Assembly: GCA_023388495.1 (NCBI GenBank) | Contig: JAEWGC010000007.1 | Span: forward strand, 1-44,888 | Source: Bacillota bacterium | GTDB taxonomy: Bacteria; Bacillota; Clostridia; Tissierellales; Tissierellaceae | Reading direction: 5' to 3' | Length of the DNA: 44,888 nt | Shown: positions 42,688 to 44,888 of the stretch, in pieces | How the letters are laid out: each line of letters opens with the position of its first letter | Numbering within the stretch: the stretch's first letter is position 1 | The notes under the pieces: model-generated | Told to the model about the DNA's origin: nothing | Seen by the model: only the letters and a program-made list of their open reading frames with translations | Databases searched by the model: none | Made by a program: the position numbers and the translations under genes

Positions 42688-43533
42688 TTATCTTTTTTCA
42701 TATTGATTCCTCGGAATATCTCTAGGTGTAACTGCTAGTCCTGCTACAGCTGGTATAGCAAAAGTTGAAATAATTCTTCCCCCATTGAAATAGATTCCTG
42801 ATGAAATAGAACTAAACTTTTGTGGGAAAATTTCTTAATAGTAAGCACCCCATGCACCAGAAAAACCAACACCAAATCCTATCCATAGATATTTATCCTT
42901 AAACATATTTAGATAATTTATCTTTTCCCCTTGGTTCTTTGCTTCTTCATTTAATTTATTTGTATCCTCAATATCATTCGGTACAAATAAATAAATCATA
43001 ATAGCTCCAACTGCTGGTGGTATAATTGCCGTATACATTAAAATTTCTCAATTCACATCTCCCAATACTCCATATATCTTACCGCCAAAAATCATTGCTA
43101 AAGAGAATAGACTTGTCAATATAGCTGCTAACTTTACTCTATATTTTGACTAAAACTTTTCAGCTACAAGAGGCATTGCAGTACCAAATACTCCACTTAA
43201 GGTAATACCTGTAACAAATCTAGACATTCTCCAAATATTGTAACTTTGAGGACTAAGCATAGGTACAAATGTACTAATAGCTATAAGTAACGCAATAATA
43301 GATAAAGTGTATTTCTTTCCTATTTTTGAAGATAGTATTCCAAAAATAATAGTTCCTGGAATCGTTCCAAGTGACATAGAAGCAAATATAGCCTCAGTTT
43401 GCTGAATAGTAAATCCAACTCCTCCTACACCAACTTCTGCAATCATTGTAGGTTTAACGAAAGTTCCCACCATAAAGTTATAACAGTAGAAAAAATAAAC
43501 CAACATAAATTAATTTACACTACCTAACAAAAC
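42688..43533 (-). pseudogene. Decayed MFS transporter
   Basis: One continuous frame across about 846 bases reads as a major facilitator protein (VYFFYCYNFMVGTFV, FASMSLGTIPGTIIFGILSS, GAWGAYY, SGIYFNGGRIISTFAIP) but is cut by stop codons at 43510 (TAA), 43150 (TAG), 43048 (TGA) and 42835 (TAA). Each fits a C-to-T change in a Gln or Arg codon. The N-terminus is missing where the trpB terminator begins, and several membrane segments are absent in the middle, so there is also an internal deletion. Too few residues remain for a working transporter. Confidence 0.85.
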
Positions 43534-43572
43534 AACCTCCCTCATTAGTTCATTTGACTAACAAGGGAGGTT
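43534..43572 (-). terminator. Intrinsic terminator of trpB
   Basis: Stem AACCTCCCT/AGGGAGGTT with an inner TTAGT/ACTAA extension, followed on the minus strand by TTGTTTTGTT. Confidence 0.85.
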
Positions 43573-43579
43573 ACTTTCT

Positions 43580-44737
43580 TCATTTTATCATATCTCTTAC
43601 TTGTGCTACGTCTTTATCTCCTCTACCAGAAAGGTTTACTATTATAATCTTATCTTTGCTTAAAGTCTTAGCTAATTTCATTCCATAGGCTATGGCATGT
43701 GAGCTTTCTAAAGCTGGAATTATTCCCTCTGTTTTTGATAGCTTAAAGAATGCATCTAAGGCCTCTTTATCAGTTACATATCTATATTCTGCTCTTTTAG
43801 TATCATTATAATAACTATGCTCTGGTCCTACTCCTGGATAATCTAGTCCTGCTGCTATAGAATGAGTATCGTGATCTAGTAAATAACATTTGAAACCATG
43901 TATTAGTCCAACATTACCTTTACATATACTAGCAGCATGTTCTTTGGTATCAATCCCTTTCCCAGCTGGTTCTACTCCTACCATCTTGACTTCTTTATCA
44001 TCATAGAAATGTGAAAATAATCCTATAGCATTACTACCTCCTCCAACACAGGCTACTACATAATCAGGCAATCTTCCTTCCTTTTCTAAAATTTGTTTTC
44101 TTGCTTCTTTTCCTATTACAGATTGGAATGTCCTTACTATCATTGGAAATGGATGAGGTCCTACTGCTGATCCAAGAAGATAGAAGGTATTATCCTTATT
44201 TTCTACATAATCCTCTAATGCTTTATCTACTGCTTCTTTTAATGTCTTATTTCCTTCCTCTACTTCAACTACCTTTGCTCCTAACATTTCCATTCTGAAA
44301 ACATTTAACTCTTGCCTTTTAGTATCTTCAGCTCCCATATAAATTGTACAATCTAGTCCAAGTAAAGCACATACTGTAGCTGTAGCAACTCCATGCTGTC
44401 CTGCTCCCGTTTCTGCTATTACTCTCTTTTTCCCCATTCTTCTAGCAAGTAGTCCTTGCCCTATGGCATTGTTAATTTTGTGAGCTCCAGTATGATTTAA
44501 ATCTTCTCTCTTTAAATAGATCTTAGCTCCACCCACCTCTTCTGTTAATCTATCTGCACAGTATAGTGGATTTTCTCTACCTACATATTCCCTTAAATAA
44601 TAGTTTAGCTCCTTCAAAAACTCTTCATCTTCCATAGCATTATAGAATTCTCTTTCCAATTCTTCTAATACTACTTTCAATTCTTCTGGTACATAAGCTC
44701 CGCCAAATTCTCCAAATAATCCGTTTTCTCTTTTCAT
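43580..44737 (-). CDS. trpB: Tryptophan synthase beta chain
   Basis: PLP enzyme that joins indole and L-serine to make tryptophan. At 385 residues it is the TrpB1 type. K87 in TGAHKINNAIGQ binds PLP, GGGSNAIG holds the cofactor phosphate, and FGEFGGAYVPE is the N-terminal signature. No trpA or other trp gene follows, since a terminator and decayed genes lie downstream; it may salvage indole or serine, or the rest of the pathway is elsewhere. A T-box leader precedes it and AGGAGG is the ribosome site. Confidence 0.96.
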   Translation of the reverse strand: MKRENGLFGEFGGAYVPEELKVVLEELEREFYNAMEDEEFLKELNYYLREYVGRENPLYCADRLTEEVGGAKIYLKREDLNHTGAHKINNAIGQGLLARRMGKKRVIAETGAGQHGVATATVCALLGLDCTIYMGAEDTKRQELNVFRMEMLGAKVVEVEEGNKTLKEAVDKALEDYVENKDNTFYLLGSAVGPHPFPMIVRTFQSVIGKEARKQILEKEGRLPDYVVACVGGGSNAIGLFSHFYDDKEVKMVGVEPAGKGIDTKEHAASICKGNVGLIHGFKCYLLDHDTHSIAAGLDYPGVGPEHSYYNDTKRAEYRYVTDKEALDAFFKLSKTEGIIPALESSHAIAYGMKLAKTLSKDKIIIVNLSGRGDKDVAQVRDMIK

Positions 44738-44772
44738 CTTTATTCCTCCTAGATTAAATTCAAATACAAAAA

Positions 44773-44888
44773 AACCTCCATCCTCAATAGGACGAAGGTT
44801 GAATTCGCGGTGCCACCTAAATTATGCAAAAATGCATCTCTCTTAATGGGATACTAACATATCCTGTCCTTAGTTAACGGTAGGCTTC
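44773..44888 (-). promoter_or_regulatory. T-box riboswitch 3' part (partial)
   Basis: On the minus strand the T-box sequence AGGTGGCACCGCG (44806-44818) is followed by a terminator stem AACCTTCGTCCT/AGGATGGAGGTT (44773-44800) and a long T run, the standard antiterminator/terminator switch. The upstream specifier loop lies past the window edge, so the codon cannot be read; Trp is expected from the gene it controls. Confidence 0.9.

Noticed and set aside
43048..43152. Selenocysteine or recoded stop codons in the MFS remnant
   Set aside because: Three different stop codons are used, no SECIS-like hairpin was seen, and parts of the transporter are missing; pseudogene decay explains it.

Overview
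The window is AT-rich DNA from an anaerobic, endospore-forming Firmicute, most likely a member of the Clostridia (a Tissierella-like amino-acid fermenter would fit, but the species cannot be named from sequence alone). The evidence is three separate alpha/beta-type small acid-soluble spore protein genes, strong AGGAGG-type ribosome sites, a T-box in front of trpB, sigma-54 activators controlling amino-acid catabolism, and AraC/PocR and LytTR regulators. No rRNA, tRNA, CRISPR array or prophage was seen.

Layout, left to right. 1-2.0 kb: an IS1182-family element ending just upstream of a spore protein gene. 2.0-4.6 kb: pirin, then a ComEC-like metallo-beta-lactamase-fold lipoprotein with its DUF3006 partner. 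4.7-9.4 kb: a cysteine-utilisation locus made of a DAACS symporter, a sigma-54 activator with a Cys-rich sensor domain, and divergent cyuA behind a textbook -24/-12 promoter and upstream inverted repeats. 9.5-13.3 kb: two more spore protein genes, a DUF3810 membrane protein, a GNAT enzyme and uppP. 13.3-18.2 kb: an amide locus (acetamidase/formamidase and APC permease) facing a PocR kinase/AraC response regulator pair. 18.3-20.3 kb: a split permease, one half fused to a ferredoxin domain, divergent from a Crp/Fnr regulator with a perfect operator.

20.4-26.5 kb is the most unusual part. It holds an orphan gene, a 341-bp element with 23-bp inverted termini, a SixA phosphatase, an 810-residue fusion of a UvrD-type helicase, a PD-(D/E)XK-like nuclease and a LexA-type S24 autoprotease, and a HepT/MntA toxin-antitoxin pair. 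A truncated copy of the fusion gene's own leader and start lies on the far side of the toxin-antitoxin pair. It looks like a small defence or DNA-damage island.

26.5-31.2 kb: a thioredoxin-like protein, then a sigma-54 regulated agmatinase/YjiH permease operon with three AGGAA-N4-TTCCT activator sites. 31.3-36.4 kb: a hydrolase, a LytTR/DUF3021 regulatory pair, a CPBP protease, an alpha/beta hydrolase, a broken DUF1801 gene carrying a 10-bp tandem expansion, and a VOC protein. 36.6-42.4 kb: DUF2975 plus a YozG-like repressor, an FAD oxidoreductase, DUF3841, a second alpha/beta hydrolase, an AraC regulator and an SDR. 42.4-43.5 kb: two decayed genes (one an MFS transporter) with nonsense codons that all fit C-to-T change. 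The right end is a stand-alone trpB under a T-box that runs off the window.

Several intrinsic terminators occur as near-identical hairpins at distant places, sometimes with the loop conserved, which suggests dispersed or duplicated terminator modules.
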